This document shows, one piece after another, positions 22,927-34,200 of a DNA stretch of 64,000 nt. Numbering within the stretch: position 1 is the first letter of the stretch; every line of letters starts with the position of its first letter. Below the pieces are notes generated by a model. The model worked only from the letters and a program-made list of their open reading frames with translations. It ran no database searches and was not told the DNA's origin. This DNA is from Pyricularia pennisetigena (taxonomy: Eukaryota > Ascomycota > Sordariomycetes > Magnaporthales > Pyriculariaceae): contig NW_021940926.1 of assembly GCF_004337985.1 (NCBI RefSeq), forward strand, positions 1 through 64,000. The letters run 5' to 3'. A program made the position numbers and the translations under genes.

Positions 22927-23915
22927 TCCTCATTCTGAACTACCCACCCTTTGGTCGCCCAAAAGCTGGTCATCATGTTGATGACGTACCTAAACTGACG
23001 GTGGATACCCCTTGACCAACCTGCTCCATTCACATATTGCCGTACCTGTCTGGCTACCTTTTCTTTGCAATAACATTTTGAAACAGCCTGCACTACTTAC
23101 TGTCCAGTCCCCCAGTTTGATCTTGTATATCTTAAAATAATTTGTACAGTTTTGAGACAATGTGTCTTCCGCCTTCAATACAGAGATTAAATCTTTAGAG
23201 TTTGGGGACGTCCCATCGCTACTCAAGTCTACTTGATTAAATGAAGGAAGATCCAGACTTGCCTGCACAATAGCTGCAAACATCCACTTTTGGCTCTGAT
23301 CAGCCATCTACAAAAGACGAACACTGGAGCGGGATGTTTTCATTTTGTATACCGTCGTAACCTTGCGTGGAAACATAAGCCAACTGCAACTGTGTAGGTC
23401 ATGACTAAAATCCAAATCATCATCGTTTCTCGTCATGCTGGAGCACATTTGCTTTCCCCACGATCTCGTGACATTGCAGCAGCTATACTGCATAAAAGCC
23501 GTTGAGACGGCCGAGGGTAGCAGTGTACCATCTTCCAAGCCATGGAAAAGCCCCGGTAAGCGCTCCCCCACCTCCAGCCAGTCGCCACTACACAAGGTGA
23601 ATCCAAGAACTGGCCCTAACCAGCGCATGCAGACACATGGTCCTTTCTGGCGAGGATGTATGGCGCACTACCGACAACGACGTGGGCGGCAAGCTGTGGC
23701 GTTGCAGTATTTTTGTCCTTAAGCAAACAGGCGTTTTCTTTTTTCGTTTCTGGCTTGTGTTTCTCCCCGGCTTGTGTCGCAATTCCAATCGGTTTCTCCG
23801 CAGTTAAGTTCGAGTACGTGAGTCGCTTGTAAATCACATCATCGATATACGAAACCATGGTAGTGGCAGTGTTATTCGCCCGCAGGTTTTGACCCTGGTC
23901 TCCCGACATTCTCAA
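22927..23915 (-). pseudogene. Unrecognised minus-strand coding relic
   Basis: Several minus-strand frames abut. 23915-23616 starts MSGDQGQNLRANN, 23628-23308 contains LCSGDWLEVGERLPGLFHGL, and 23307-22990 starts MADQSQKWMFAAIV. The last two share a frame and are separated by one TAG that could derive from CAG. A GTAAGT site follows LGDWT near 23098. The pattern suggests a multi-exon gene with at least one nonsense and one frame break. No family is recognised. It may include 5' parts of the adjoining transposase relic. Confidence 0.3.
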
Positions 23916-24159
23916 TTTGACAGATTTTGGCCCACATCACGGCTTTAGGGAGTGATCATTTGGTTCAAATTCGATAAAAAAATCAGAGGTGCCAGCCCCG
24001 AGACATCATCTGTACTTATGGATATGCATTTGTGCGGGAAAGGTACGAATATATAAAGGACTGATTGACGTATCTAGAACTACCTAGGTACCTTTCTTGT
24101 TGCTCCGCTTCCGGCCATGATTGGACAAGCTATAAATGACCTCTGACGTAATGAAAGTT

Positions 24160-25398
24160 TCAAACCCACACAGCCAGCCCCATTTGCTCTAGCCCCGTGG
24201 TACTATCCAGTGCTAATCCGACGAGAGTCTTGATTTTGCCACAATCAGCGGCTGGTGTCTCTCGCAAGTTATTTTCCAATTTCCTGACATTCAAGTTCGA
24301 CCGCAAGTCCGGGTTCAATTCAAGAAACTCGGCCAAGTTTTGCAGTGCCAAAGCCTTGTTAATTCGATTCGGGACCAATTTGACAAGCGTAAACTCAGCG
24401 TTAATTCGCTTATTCCGAAGCGACATCTCGAAAAATTGCCTTTCCCGACTAGTGCAGAGCAGTTTCGGGATCTCCTTAGCTGTAGGTAAAGATGAGGATA
24501 AAGAGGCCGTGTATATAATCCGTTCCAGTTCGGTCCTATCGTCTTCAAATGTCATTCCTGGAGGCACATTGTCGTTTCGCCACCCTGGAATGTCGGCGAT
24601 AAACAGTGGGTGTTGAACCGCAGCAGCGAGTGGTACCATTTGAGCAGTATCCCAATCAATTACTCTAGAAATCGCAGTGAATTAGTCGTTATTATATTTA
24701 AATATTTGAGGTAGCAGCTTACCCAGTAAGTCCCATCTCGTTTACAATAACGTTCCACGCATTTAGGTCTCCGTGTTTCAATGCCATCAATGAATTGTCG
24801 TCGTCGGGTACCATCTCGTGGACTATGGTACGGCGATGGAGAAAGTGAGCCGGATCGCCCCAGCCAGAGTTGTTCAAGGATCGTCTAAGTCCCTTGTCCA
24901 CTTCGTTGACCAACCAGGCTTTATAAGTAATAGGGACGGCTATTGCGGAATCAGTACTCGAACGTTCGATCAGTGCCGGCGGTATAACTTACATAGAGGC
25001 ATGTCAGAAGCTGTATTGGTCCAAATCTGAAACATGAGCTTGCCGAGGCCCACCAATAAAGTGTTGCGCCTGCTCCGAGACAAAGTTATATTGTTCCATG
25101 ATTCGAGAGGCCCCCCGCTGAGAAACTGTAAAATGACGAAGCGTGGCGATTGATGAATGACCGAAGGTATTTGCAATGTAGGCTGCCTATCCTTAAGGGC
25201 CTTGAGGAGGGTAGTACCCTTTTTGGCAATAAGGGTAGCCGTCTCGTCTTTTGGGATCCGTAAGGTGTAACTTCCCCCGTCCTCTGTCGAGATCTTATAG
25301 ACCTCGTGGGATTGGCCTTCCTGAAACCTGTTAGCGCTGACAATTTTAGTGCCTATGAGTGAGGTAATTTCCTCACGCAAGATATTAAAACGATTCAT
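24160..25398 (-). CDS. APH-type phosphotransferase / kinase-like protein
   Basis: Three exons, 25398-24993, 24939-24723 and 24664-24160, give about 375 aa. Introns 24992-24940 and 24722-24665 have GTAAGT and GTAAGC donors, and phases 1 and 2 are conserved. The N-lobe has the segment FQEGQSHEVYKI and TLRIPKD (ATP-binding lysine region). Exon 2 holds LKHGDLNAWNVIVNEMG, the Brenner-type catalytic loop H-G-D-x4-N. The exon 2/3 join creates GVIDWDTAQMVPLAAAVQHP, with the metal-binding IDWD. This is the fungal aminoglycoside-phosphotransferase-fold family, which phosphorylates small molecules or proteins; the substrate is unknown. It appears intact, with all key residues present. Confidence 0.85.
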
Positions 25399-27046
25399 CT
25401 GGCTGAAAATGGGTTTGTTAGGATAGCGAAGGTGTAAATGAAGAGAGAATATACAGCTGACGAGCGAACCGCGTCAAGACAGTTTAGGCGGGGTAACCCC
25501 GCCAGGAGTTGAAGGGAAAGGGCGTGGCCCCTATTATTGACGGACCGGCCTATACGTGTAGAAAAAGTATTGTGCAAAAATAGGGCAAACAGGGGTACGC
25601 CAAAGTACACGCCCCAATTCCATTTGCAGCGACCTGGTAACATTCTTATACGGTGAGCATGAATTTCTTTTCTGCCGCAAACCATTCTCCTTACTCTTAC
25701 TCTTACTCTTACAGGTTAGTCAAGGGTGGGGCCAAGGGGCAAAGAAGAGTCAGGGTTGAAAAAAAAATAAAAAGAGATGATGAAAAACAAAGGTTGTAAA
25801 TTTACACTACGAGAACTCATGTGTCGACAACATCCCCGTTTGACGAAATATTTGCGCTAGTTCCAGTCCGTCGCGTGGCCGTATGTCGATAGAACATTGA
25901 CTTGAGATGGGTTGGAGCTGAGTGCATGGGTAAAAGTGGATAGGGGCGGGGCTTACCTATCCCGAGCGTGCCGTTAAGCTGTTTTTAGAAGTCATACGTA
26001 TGACGCAGCGGGACGAAGGAACTCGAGCCAAACTCTATTCCTAATCGGGGCTTCTGTTTCTCGGAGGTTGCATGGGTATATGAGGGCAGCCCTGTCAGCA
26101 GGCTCGTCACACCGTTTTTGTCATATCAGGCAAGCATCGGCATGGACATGATACGGACAAATGCAAAGCGGGATCCGGATAATTGGTGAAGAAGGACTCG
26201 CAAAAAAACAGGGCTGGCGAACGGTAGGTAGCAGAGCCCCGCATGCAACCAACATGTTTTAAACCATGTAGGAGGCCCTCCATAAGCGAGCCGGCTAGTG
26301 GCAAGCTCGCATTCCGATTGCGAGCATGAGCAGTAGAAAATTGCGGAGTCTAGCGTCGCTTTGTGCCGAGTGGACAGTAAGCGATGCAAGCATCTGCGAT
26401 ACAACGTTAGCAGTTCGTTTTTCGGCGTGGAGCAGTGGATTGTTCCAATTTGACAAAGATCTACATTATTTCGACAATTAGGCAGCCGAGACTCGGATGA
26501 TTTGGTGTTAAGGCCTATTGGTCGCTAAATTTAGATATCCATTCCCACCGTGACCTTTTCCTGGCGCTGTTGGTGGTTCTTGGGTTGCATTGCAGCCTGC
26601 ACTTTTGTTGGTTGCAAGCAGCAGCTTTACACATGTGTTCGTATCTATGTATCTGCTTCGCAATGCTTTCCCTGCCCTGTCGCTTATTTCGCCCAACAAA
26701 AGCTGGACAGAGCAAGGCTTAGGGAAATTGCACTCTTTTTGTCCCGCAACCCTCCTGAACAACTAGCAGCTGCTTTAGTAAGAATCGAACTGCGGAGTTC
26801 GGCGTAGCTTGGGCCCTCGTTCTAGGGCGGAACCTCTCTCAAGCGCCACATAACTCGCCCACCCAACTCTAATCGGCTTGATGTTCCTCCATTGTTCGAA
26901 ATGTTAGTTCTGTTGAAGTACTGACTGCTAACCATATGAGGGCCTCCCGCACATGCACCAAAACTGCAGCAGGTGGTTTGGGAGGCTATCATTGGCCAAC
27001 GAAGCTGGTCAGACTGTTGCAGATGCTGGTTGAATTCGCTGCTGCT
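25399..27046. other. Intergenic; short hexamer repeat
   Basis: No gene supported. A tandem TTACTC-type repeat of about four units lies at 25690-25713. Short frames around 26107-26807 have no recognisable domain. Confidence 0.35.
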
Positions 27047-27240
27047 GTTGGCTTATCGGCAGACATGCGAGTCAGATAGATCACGCGTATAACCACGTGA
27101 TCTAGGAACACGTCGCAGAGCCTTCAACAGATCTGCGCGATCTCGTAGATGCACTTAGCCTTAGGACATGCATAAGAATACCGTTTTTTTTATATTGTTT
27201 TACCGATCGCAGCGATCATATGATTCCTATCAACAAATTA
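27047..27240 (+). repeat. Left terminal inverted repeat
   Basis: Pairs with the reverse complement of 29640-29833. Differences include transitions and small indels, so the two arms have aged. It contains an internal palindromic CCACGTGATC segment. Confidence 0.8.
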
Positions 27241-27550
27241 GTCAATTTTACTGCAATTGTGTTTCCAGCAACTGTGATAGTTACATCGTACTCGCCGGTG
27301 TGCCTAGCCTGGTCCACCGACAATGTGCCGGTAAGGCGCCCAAATTCTGGGCCTGGATCCCCACTCGAATATGGAGCCTTTTCCCTCCTGTCTATGTGAC
27401 TGAAATCTCAACGTCACAACGTTGGCATTTGGTTTGCAAGCCCAAATTTGGACAAATCCTGTATTTAGGGCCTGTTTTTTTCGCAACTCTCAAGACAGCC
27501 CTTTCATTTCATATTTATATTTAAATCCTCGATTCTTTCGGATATGCGCG

Positions 27551-28059
27551 ATGAACCCTCGAGAACAAAGCAAGCAGCGACACCAGAAAAAAATCAATCG
27601 AAACCTTAAGGGATTGCTGAGCAAGTGTTACAAATACGGAAAACTCCCCGGGGTCGAGCTAGCTCTCTATATAGAATACCCAGACAAGGACGAGTTTGTT
27701 ATTTTCGAATCGGAAGGATACAGCTGCGACGGAAAGATCGCGGAAAAGGTTTGCTTTACTCGCCCACCGGTGCATGACCAGACCTAACTTTACGTTTCCA
27801 GAAAGCTTCAGTAAAGTCGAAAGTTTACAAGCCAAGCGATATCGAGGATATGCTTAATTTGCTGCATGAAAAAAGGGTGCAAAAGGTGCAAAAGGTGCCA
27901 AAGCAAGGTCGAAACCAACGGAAGACACCTATTCGAAGGAGGACCTCGGGTCATTCACGGGAATCCGCGTTGAATTTGTCCGAAAGAATAACACGTCTCG
28001 GAAACTTTCCTAAAATTCCAGACCTTAGGATCCGTGCATCAGGCCAAACGTCAGGCTGA
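27551..28059 (+). CDS. MADS-box-like small protein
   Basis: Exon 1 (27551-27748) and exon 2 (27802-28059) flank a 53-bp intron with a CCTAACT branch site and TTTCCAG acceptor, phase 0; product about 151 aa. The N-terminus contains KINRNLKGLLSKCYKYGKLP followed by GVELALYIEYPDKDEFVIFE. This resembles the MADS (SRF-type) core, R-GL-KK--EL--LC-VEVALII----G--Y, although the canonical first basic helix is degenerate. The C-terminal half is Lys/Arg-rich with a QKVQKVPKQGRNQRK stretch. If MADS-like it would bind DNA as a dimer. It lies inside the TIR element next to a coiled-coil gene in the same orientation. The family call is by eye. Confidence 0.55.
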
Positions 28060-28477
28060 TAATTAGAGATGGCTGCAAACATTGGTTTTTTTTCTTTCTT
28101 TTAGGGAAATGTTATGGAAAGCAAAAGTCCACGTTAGCAAATTGAAATATAAATTTGAAGTTGAAGTGGTGGCGGGAAATCGGATTTACCACACGGGCAT
28201 AAATCAAATTAAAACAAATTAAAGAAACTTGCAATCGCAAACAGGGACAGATGATCAAAGTACAAAAGCAGGCGACGGAGCCCAAGAATTGGCCCGTACC
28301 GGACAGCTTTTGGGAGAGAAGCAAAAGTAGAGCTGAAATGTTGATAAAGTTAAAAGCGACACAGCGATAAATTAATATGTTTAACACTTCCCAGTATGGT
28401 TCAGCCGAGCTTTCCCTACAATATTAAGTTTTTTATAAAATTAGTTTATTCCAACCGAGACCTTTTGTCTACGCAAA
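28060..28477. other. Spacer inside the TIR element
   Basis: AT-rich sequence between the two cargo genes. A minus-strand frame at 28112-28387 has no recognisable feature. The promoter of the downstream gene probably lies here. Confidence 0.35.
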
Positions 28478-29083
28478 ATGCCCATGTCTGACGTTCCAGC
28501 GAGCAAACAAGGCACAAGCCCAAGGCTTGAGAACCCACCGCGCGCAACGTCGCCAGTCCGTATGAATTGCAATGTCCCAAGTGTTTCTATAGCCGGTTCA
28601 CTGGCACAAGAACCCAGACTGGAGACCAGCGGACAGACGGTAAGCACATTGGCTCTTTCTTAATTTCGTCGCTAAAGTCTTGGTTAGAATACATACGACG
28701 CAGTCAACCGTTACTTATGGAATGCAGTCCATTTAATCGAAGCTTCCCGCCGGGAATGTAACAAAATATCGCAAAGCTACAGTGACCTTTTCGAAAGCTA
28801 CAAAGTGCTATGGGATCAAAACCAAATGCTCGAGTCGAAGCTTTCTGCTGCTTTGGATGCCAACACTCAGCTACGGGATTCCATCTCAACGAACGAGGCA
28901 CTGAAAGCGGCACTCGAATTTGAACTCAAGGAAATGGAAAATGAGAATGCCGCGTTTAATGAATGGCATTGTCAAGAAATCCAAGATAAGGACGTCGAGA
29001 TTGCTATGTTGGAGGAAGAACTTAAGGTGCTGCGTGAACAGGGTGAACAATCTGGAATGAATGTTCCAATCCCCAAAGCATGA
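28478..29083 (+). CDS. Coiled-coil protein in the TIR element
   Basis: Exon 1 (28478-28639) encodes 54 residues rich in Ser/Pro/Arg. A 48-bp intron (GTAAGC to GGTTAG, phase 0) leads to exon 2 (28688-29083); total about 185 aa. Exon 2 begins NTYDAVNRYLWNAVHLIEAS and continues as a long amphipathic helix with Leu/Met/Ala heptads (LESKLSAALDANTQL, ALKAALEFELKEMENENAAF, AMLEEELKVLREQ). This predicts a parallel coiled coil and hence dimerisation. There is no signal peptide and no catalytic motif. It could partner the adjacent MADS-like protein, but that is inference. Intact; family unknown. Confidence 0.6.
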
Positions 29084-29639
29084 TTACAAAGATTGCGGCC
29101 ATTTCTTTGTCACGTAAAGGAACGTACTATTACCGTAAGCGCAGTTTGGGACGGATTGTACGTTTAGTATTATTTTCCGGCCACCGAGAACTTGTTTTCA
29201 CTTAAAATAATCGTGATTGGAATATGAAGTGGGAGGACCTATGTTAAACGACATAGACAACCCACAAGCCCAGTGATGGTAAATGTTTTATTGTATTTTT
29301 CTGCGTCTTTCCTTTTCGTTTATCATTTTATTTTATTTTCTCCGAGCAATTGCAATTGATTTAAATGTAGCGGCATGCAAACGTGAGATATCGCGGCGCT
29401 TGTTGTTTTGTTACAAATGTCAAAAGGATGATTGATATGCAGTTTTCTGCTACAGAGTTCTTCCATAATATCTGCGCAACAAAATATCTAGGTGCTATGT
29501 TATACTTTTATTTGATCGTTTTGCTGTTACGCCCATTCAAGCTCTATATTGTCCATGAAACTGCGATCAAGGGTAGTCCAAAGCTGAGAAGTGCATTTTG
29601 TAATGCCAGACGAGAGGCAAAATTAACGACCTATCTGTT
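29084..29639. other. 3' spacer inside the TIR element
   Basis: AT-rich, with no supported gene. A short open frame at 29383-29655 runs into the right TIR and is probably chance. Confidence 0.35.
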
Positions 29640-29833
29640 GATAGGAATCGTATGATCGCTGCGATCGGCAAAACAATATAACAAACAAAATCGGTATTCT
29701 AATGCATGACTTCTAAGCTAAGTGCAACTATCTACGAGATCGCGCGGATCTGTTGAAGACTCTGCTACGTGTTCCTAGATCACGTGGTTACACATGTGAT
29801 CTGTCCGACTCGCATGTCTGCCGCTAAACCGAC
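29640..29833 (-). repeat. Right terminal inverted repeat
   Basis: Reverse complement of 27047-27240 in block order and spacing. The outermost bases read GTCGGTTTAGCGGCAGACA inward, against GTTGGCTTATCGGCAGACA at the left. Confidence 0.8.
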
Positions 29834-29902
29834 ACTATCCTTTTTACAAGCAAGGTTTTTGCCTTTCGTTTCCAAAGCGATACGCTGGGTGCACTAAATT
29901 CT

Positions 29903-31084
29903 GTAGTAGTAGTAGTAGTAGTATTAGTTAACGCCGGGCTCGGCCCGGCTTGTTAGCCGGCCGTTAGCAACCTCCCGAGGGGTATCTCGGCGCGCGTTCT
30001 ATCTTCTTTATTTACACAGGGGGAAAACAAGGAGGGCAGAGGCGGATCGTGCCTGACCGGGTTCGGGCCCGGTCCTGCTTAGGGGGTTAGTTCACTGACG
30101 CGACCCCGTGCCTAAGGTGCACGGAGGGTTCGTCTGACGGCTTGTGCCGTGAAGTGTGGGTGAAAAGGCAGTAAGTCTATTCCTCGTCAGAGTTCGAGTC
30201 GTTTACGATCGGTGTCCCTAGGCGTAAAGTGCGTTCGTGGCGCGCGGGGCGCTGGCGGGCCGCTCTGGGGCGGGCGCTGAAGTAGTTGGTGGCTATCGAA
30301 AACGCCTCAAAGCTTTTCGGTTGCCCGAGGCTTGTCTGGAAGAATTTGCGGCGTTGGGCGCGGTCTGGCCCTTGCATTTCCTACAGTAAACTATAGTCAC
30401 AGGGTTGGACCAGACCCTCTAACGGACAGGCCAGCTAGAGCCCTCCTAGTCGCTGGATACCCAGCCTGCCACGTAAATACAAGGTTTGCACCTTAAGCCT
30501 ACCGCATCCACAAAAAGGCCTCTTGGTAGACCGACGCGCGCATCCGTCCTCTCCGGCTAAAATAGCGTCTCTTCCGCCTAACATGCCGACGACATCATCT
30601 GCCCCGGTGTACGTCCCTAGTGCGAGTAGAAAGCTTCGAAAAGCCGGCGACACCCCGTACATGTCCATCCACAGCTTAGTCCCCCGTTGGTTCCTGGGCT
30701 AGCCCAGCGCCACAATGTGGACATGAATGCAATCGAGTTCTTCCCGTCCTCCAGACCCGGCGCAGATTCCCAGTGCGAGTGAGAAGCATGGGGCGCCTCA
30801 GTCACACTATTCCACCACGGCCCACCGTCCACGGGGTGTACCAAGGGTGCGAACCAAGGCCGTGCCCACGTTTCTTGCTTCCCGTTACCCAAAGCCGTCT
30901 CCAGCAATGGGCCGACCACGTCTTGCTGTCGGGACCCTTTGGAGACTGCCGCGCCGGCACAGTGCTTCCGGTCCACGTACAACTAACCAACCCCCGTAAC
31001 GGCACTACCTCCTCGCTGCAGGCAATCCCAGAAGGTGTGAGGGGGTGAGAGGGTGCCCTGTCGATTCGAAGAACCGTCGGGTGG
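29903..31084 (-). mobile_element. LINE copy 1, internally deleted, with 5' segment S
   Basis: Reading the minus strand, the copy begins with about 670 bp of segment S (31084-30415). It then has 44 bp shared with LINE ORF1 (30414-30371), jumps directly to the last codons of ORF2 (reading QRRKFFQTSLGQPKSFEAF), and ends with the 3'UTR and a (CTA)n tail at 29903. Almost all of ORF2 is missing. It stops at the N at 31085, so its true 5' end is unknown. A few differences from copies 2 and 3 in the ORF2 tail show it is a separate, older copy. Confidence 0.8.
30415..31084 (-). repeat. Segment S, copy 1 (longer)
   Basis: Shares 30415-30952 with copy 2 and extends a further 132 bp to the gap, which shows that copy 2 is 5'-truncated. 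Origin unknown: an alternative LINE 5' region or a captured transcript. Confidence 0.75.
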
Positions 31085-31085
31085 N
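31085..31085. other. Single-N assembly join
   Basis: The sequence after it starts within the LINE 3'UTR (matching 29993 onward), while the sequence before it is segment S. It is a contig junction inside repeats, and the order of LINE copies across it is not secure. Confidence 0.8.
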
Positions 31086-31269
31086 CGCGTTCTATCTTCT
31101 TTATTTACACAGGGGGAAAACAAGGAGGGCAGAGGCGGATCGTGCCTGACCGGGTTCGGGCCCGGTCCTGCTTAGGGGGTTAGTTCACTGACGCGACCCC
31201 GTGCCTAAGGTGCACGGAGGGTTCGTCTGACGGCTTGTGCCGTGAAGTGTGGGTGAAAAGGCAGTAAGT

Positions 31270-34200
31270 CTATTCCTCGTCAGAGTTCGAGTCGTTTACG
31301 ATCGGTGTCCCTAGGCGTAAAGTGCGTTCGTGGCGCGCGGGGCGCTGGCGGGCCGCTCTGGGGCGGGCGCTGAAGTAGTTGGTGGCTATCGAAAACGCCT
31401 CAAAGCTTTTCGGTTGCCCGAAGCTTGTCTGGAAGAATTTCCAGCGTTGGGCGCGATTTGGCGGCCCGGCCGGCCGGTCGTTATCAGGCCACGGCCAGTT
31501 TCTCCACACCGCCCGCGAATAGCGGCAGTGCACCGGGTGCTCAGGGGAGGTCCGCTTCCAGCACCAGGCACACGAGGTGTTTGCATCCTGGTGGTTGAAA
31601 CGGTCATGGTAGGCTTTGAAATCGCCGTGGCCGGTCCTCATGGCCAAATAATGGCCCAGTAGGGGTCTTGGCAAACGCAGTTCCTCGGGCTCCTTTCTCG
31701 GTGTGTATTGGAATTTCCATTCCCTATATGCGGGGGACCGTTCACAGAGTTCTTTACGCCACCAGTCCTTCTCTATATTCGAAAGAATGGCTCTGAGGAC
31801 CGTGCCGGCACCGCTATACGTGGTTTGCTGAGCCCTCGGGTCTGGGTCCGGCGGTCCGGCGGAGCCGGCCTTGGCCAGCTCGTCAGCCCGGTCGTTTCCC
31901 GGGATTCCCTGGTGCCCAGGGCACCAACGGACCCGAACCTCGGTACCTTGTTTTCGGAGTAGATCGACAAGGTCATGGAACTCCAGAAAGGCCCATTGGG
32001 ACGAACGCGGCGCGTCGCCTCTAAGACCCCAAATAACCGAGGTGCTGTCCACACAAATCCAGATCCGGGCGCCTGGCTGGGCCTTGGCTGCCGCCTGTAG
32101 CCCTTTTAGGGCGCCAATCGCCTCGGCGTCGAAAACGTGGCTTTCCGGCGTAATAGATGCGGAGCCTGCGGCAAATTCCAGGCCCGCCCTAAAAGCGGCC
32201 CATCCGTACCCTATTTGGACGCAGTTGTTTTCGTGTTTTTCCGAACCATCCGTATATACCACGATATCGTCAGGTGATACCATGTCCAGCCATTCGATAA
32301 AGCGGCGGGCCGCTTCCTCTTTCGGGACTCCTCCGGTGGGGTCAGTGCGAGAATCCGGGGCATTGCGAGGTGCGCGCAACTCTAGTCTCCGGATCCGCGG
32401 GAGAAGTTGTGCAGCCGTTTGCAGGGTCGTGGCCGAATGGCCCGAGTTGCGGGCACGAGGTGTTTCACGCAGGCGGCTGACAAGGGGGTGCCCCTTGTCC
32501 GCGAGCCTTAGTCGGGCGCCGTATTTCAGGCGGGTGTAGGCCAGCGCGACGCGGGCCGAGGGTAGTCCTGCGTCCCTGAGAACAGTGGACGAGGGGGTGG
32601 TTTTATACGCCGGGAGGATTGCCCGTGCCGCTAAAACCAGCGGTTTGTTCAGTGCTTTGAGGAGTCCTCTTTGCTTGTGCGCTGGGTTGTACCATGCCTC
32701 GGCTGCGTAGGTGGCCGAGGAACCCACGCATGCCACCGCTGCCTTGCGAAGTGCAGCCGCAGGCGGTCCGTATCTTACTGCCCCAAAGCTTTTGAGGTGA
32801 GCAGCGACCGCCATTGCTTTGGCAGCCCTTTCGGCCACGTGGCGGCGCCCGTCTAGCCGTCGGCTGAACCAAAAGCCAAGCCAACGCATGCCCGGGTAAC
32901 GCTCGGCCCCGGAGGCGCTTTGTCCGCGTCGACCGCCCGGTAGTTGGACCGGGGTAACCGTTCTACCATTAATCCGGATTTCCGGGTTGCGACCGTGCCT
33001 TTTCTTAGTGATATGGATCACCTCTGTCTTTTCCGCTGCAAAATGGATTTTCTCTTCCGCCGCAATTTCGTGCATATCCCGGAGTTTATCTTCCAGCCAA
33101 CGTACGTTCTCCTCCAACGAGGGTGACGATTTCCATGTAAGCACGTCGTCTGCGTATGCCAGCCGCCACTTCGCACCGTTTTTGACGAGGTACGCCAGAT
33201 ATAGCATATATAGGATCGGGGAAAGGGGAGACCCTTGCGGGGTGCCGCACCCAAGCCGCCTAAAGCCCGTGGTCGTACCCTCCAGCCGGACTCGGGCCTG
33301 GCGGCCGCTTAAAAAGTTAATCACGAACCTAAGGAGCATTTTACTAAACCCGAGGCTCCGCATTTTCCGTATCAATCGCCCATGGAGGAGGGCGTCGAAG
33401 GCGCCTTGGACGTCGCATGCGACAAGGGTGACTTCCTCCCCGCGAGCTAAAGCCTGCTCGATATCGTGGGCGAGGGCACAAACCAGATCCGTCGCCGATC
33501 GTTTGGGTAGGGCACCGCCGTGGGTGCAGCTAAGGAGCCCGTTGTCGTGTATGGCCCAAGCTATCCGGCGTGCAACGAGCCTCTCGAGGCCTTTTCCGAT
33601 GCAGGAGAGGAGGGCTATAGGCCGCCAGGATCGAACGCTGCTCCGGTCTTTCTTCCCCGTTTTCGGTAGCATCGCGACTTCGGCCTTCTTCCAAGGCGCT
33701 GGGAAATGTCCGAGTTCCAGGCAACGTTGGTAGAGCCTGCGCACCGGCTCGGCCAACGAAGCCCATCCGGCTTTTAGTAGCCGGACGGTCATTCCGTCGA
33801 TGCCCGGGGACGTGCTCGTAACCCCAATGCAGGAGCGCTCCGCCTCTTCCGCACTAACCTGGGTGTCCCAAGGGATTTTAGCCTCGTCCGGCGACCAGGC
33901 CTCCAAGGGGTCTCCCTGCAGGTCATCCTCCGCCGAAAATCGGCCAAGCACCTCCCGTTGCAGTGCTTCCGCTTTTGCTAAAGGCTCGCTCACTTGCTCG
34001 CCGTTAATAACCAGCGGCGGGGACCGGAGGCGTGGTCCGGCTCCCAGCCAGCCCACCATGTTCCACAAATCCTTATCGTCGCGCAGTTGGTCGATCCGGT
34101 GCCTCCAGTACTCCCGCTTCGCGGCCCGCACCCCTTTCGTGTAAGCTTTCTCCTCGGCAGAGGCGTTTGCCCTATTTACAGCGCTCCGCTTAACCCGCTG

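Larger units (their letters stand above)
27047..29833. mobile_element. TIR-bounded element carrying two spliced genes, no transposase seen
   Basis: About 190 bp at the left edge (27047-27240) is repeated in inverted orientation at the right edge (29640-29833), with the same block order: GGCAGACATGCGAGTC, CCACGTGATCTAGGAACACG, CGATCTCGTAGAT, CGATCGCAGCGATCATA, GATTCCTATCAACA. Between them are two intact intron-containing genes (MADS-like and coiled-coil) and no DDE-type ORF. No clear target-site duplication is visible (flanks TGCTGCT and ACTATCC). It could be a non-autonomous DNA transposon that captured host genes, or an inverted-repeat locus of another origin. Confidence 0.65.

Noticed and set aside
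27168..27524. 118-codon ORF starting inside the left TIR
   Set aside because: AT-rich, low-complexity start within the repeat, with no domain; likely chance.
33000..33733. Long plus-strand open frames antisense to LINE ORF2 (e.g. 248 codons)
   Set aside because: Their positions mirror the GC-rich ORF2 codons in both LINE copies; they are antisense shadows.
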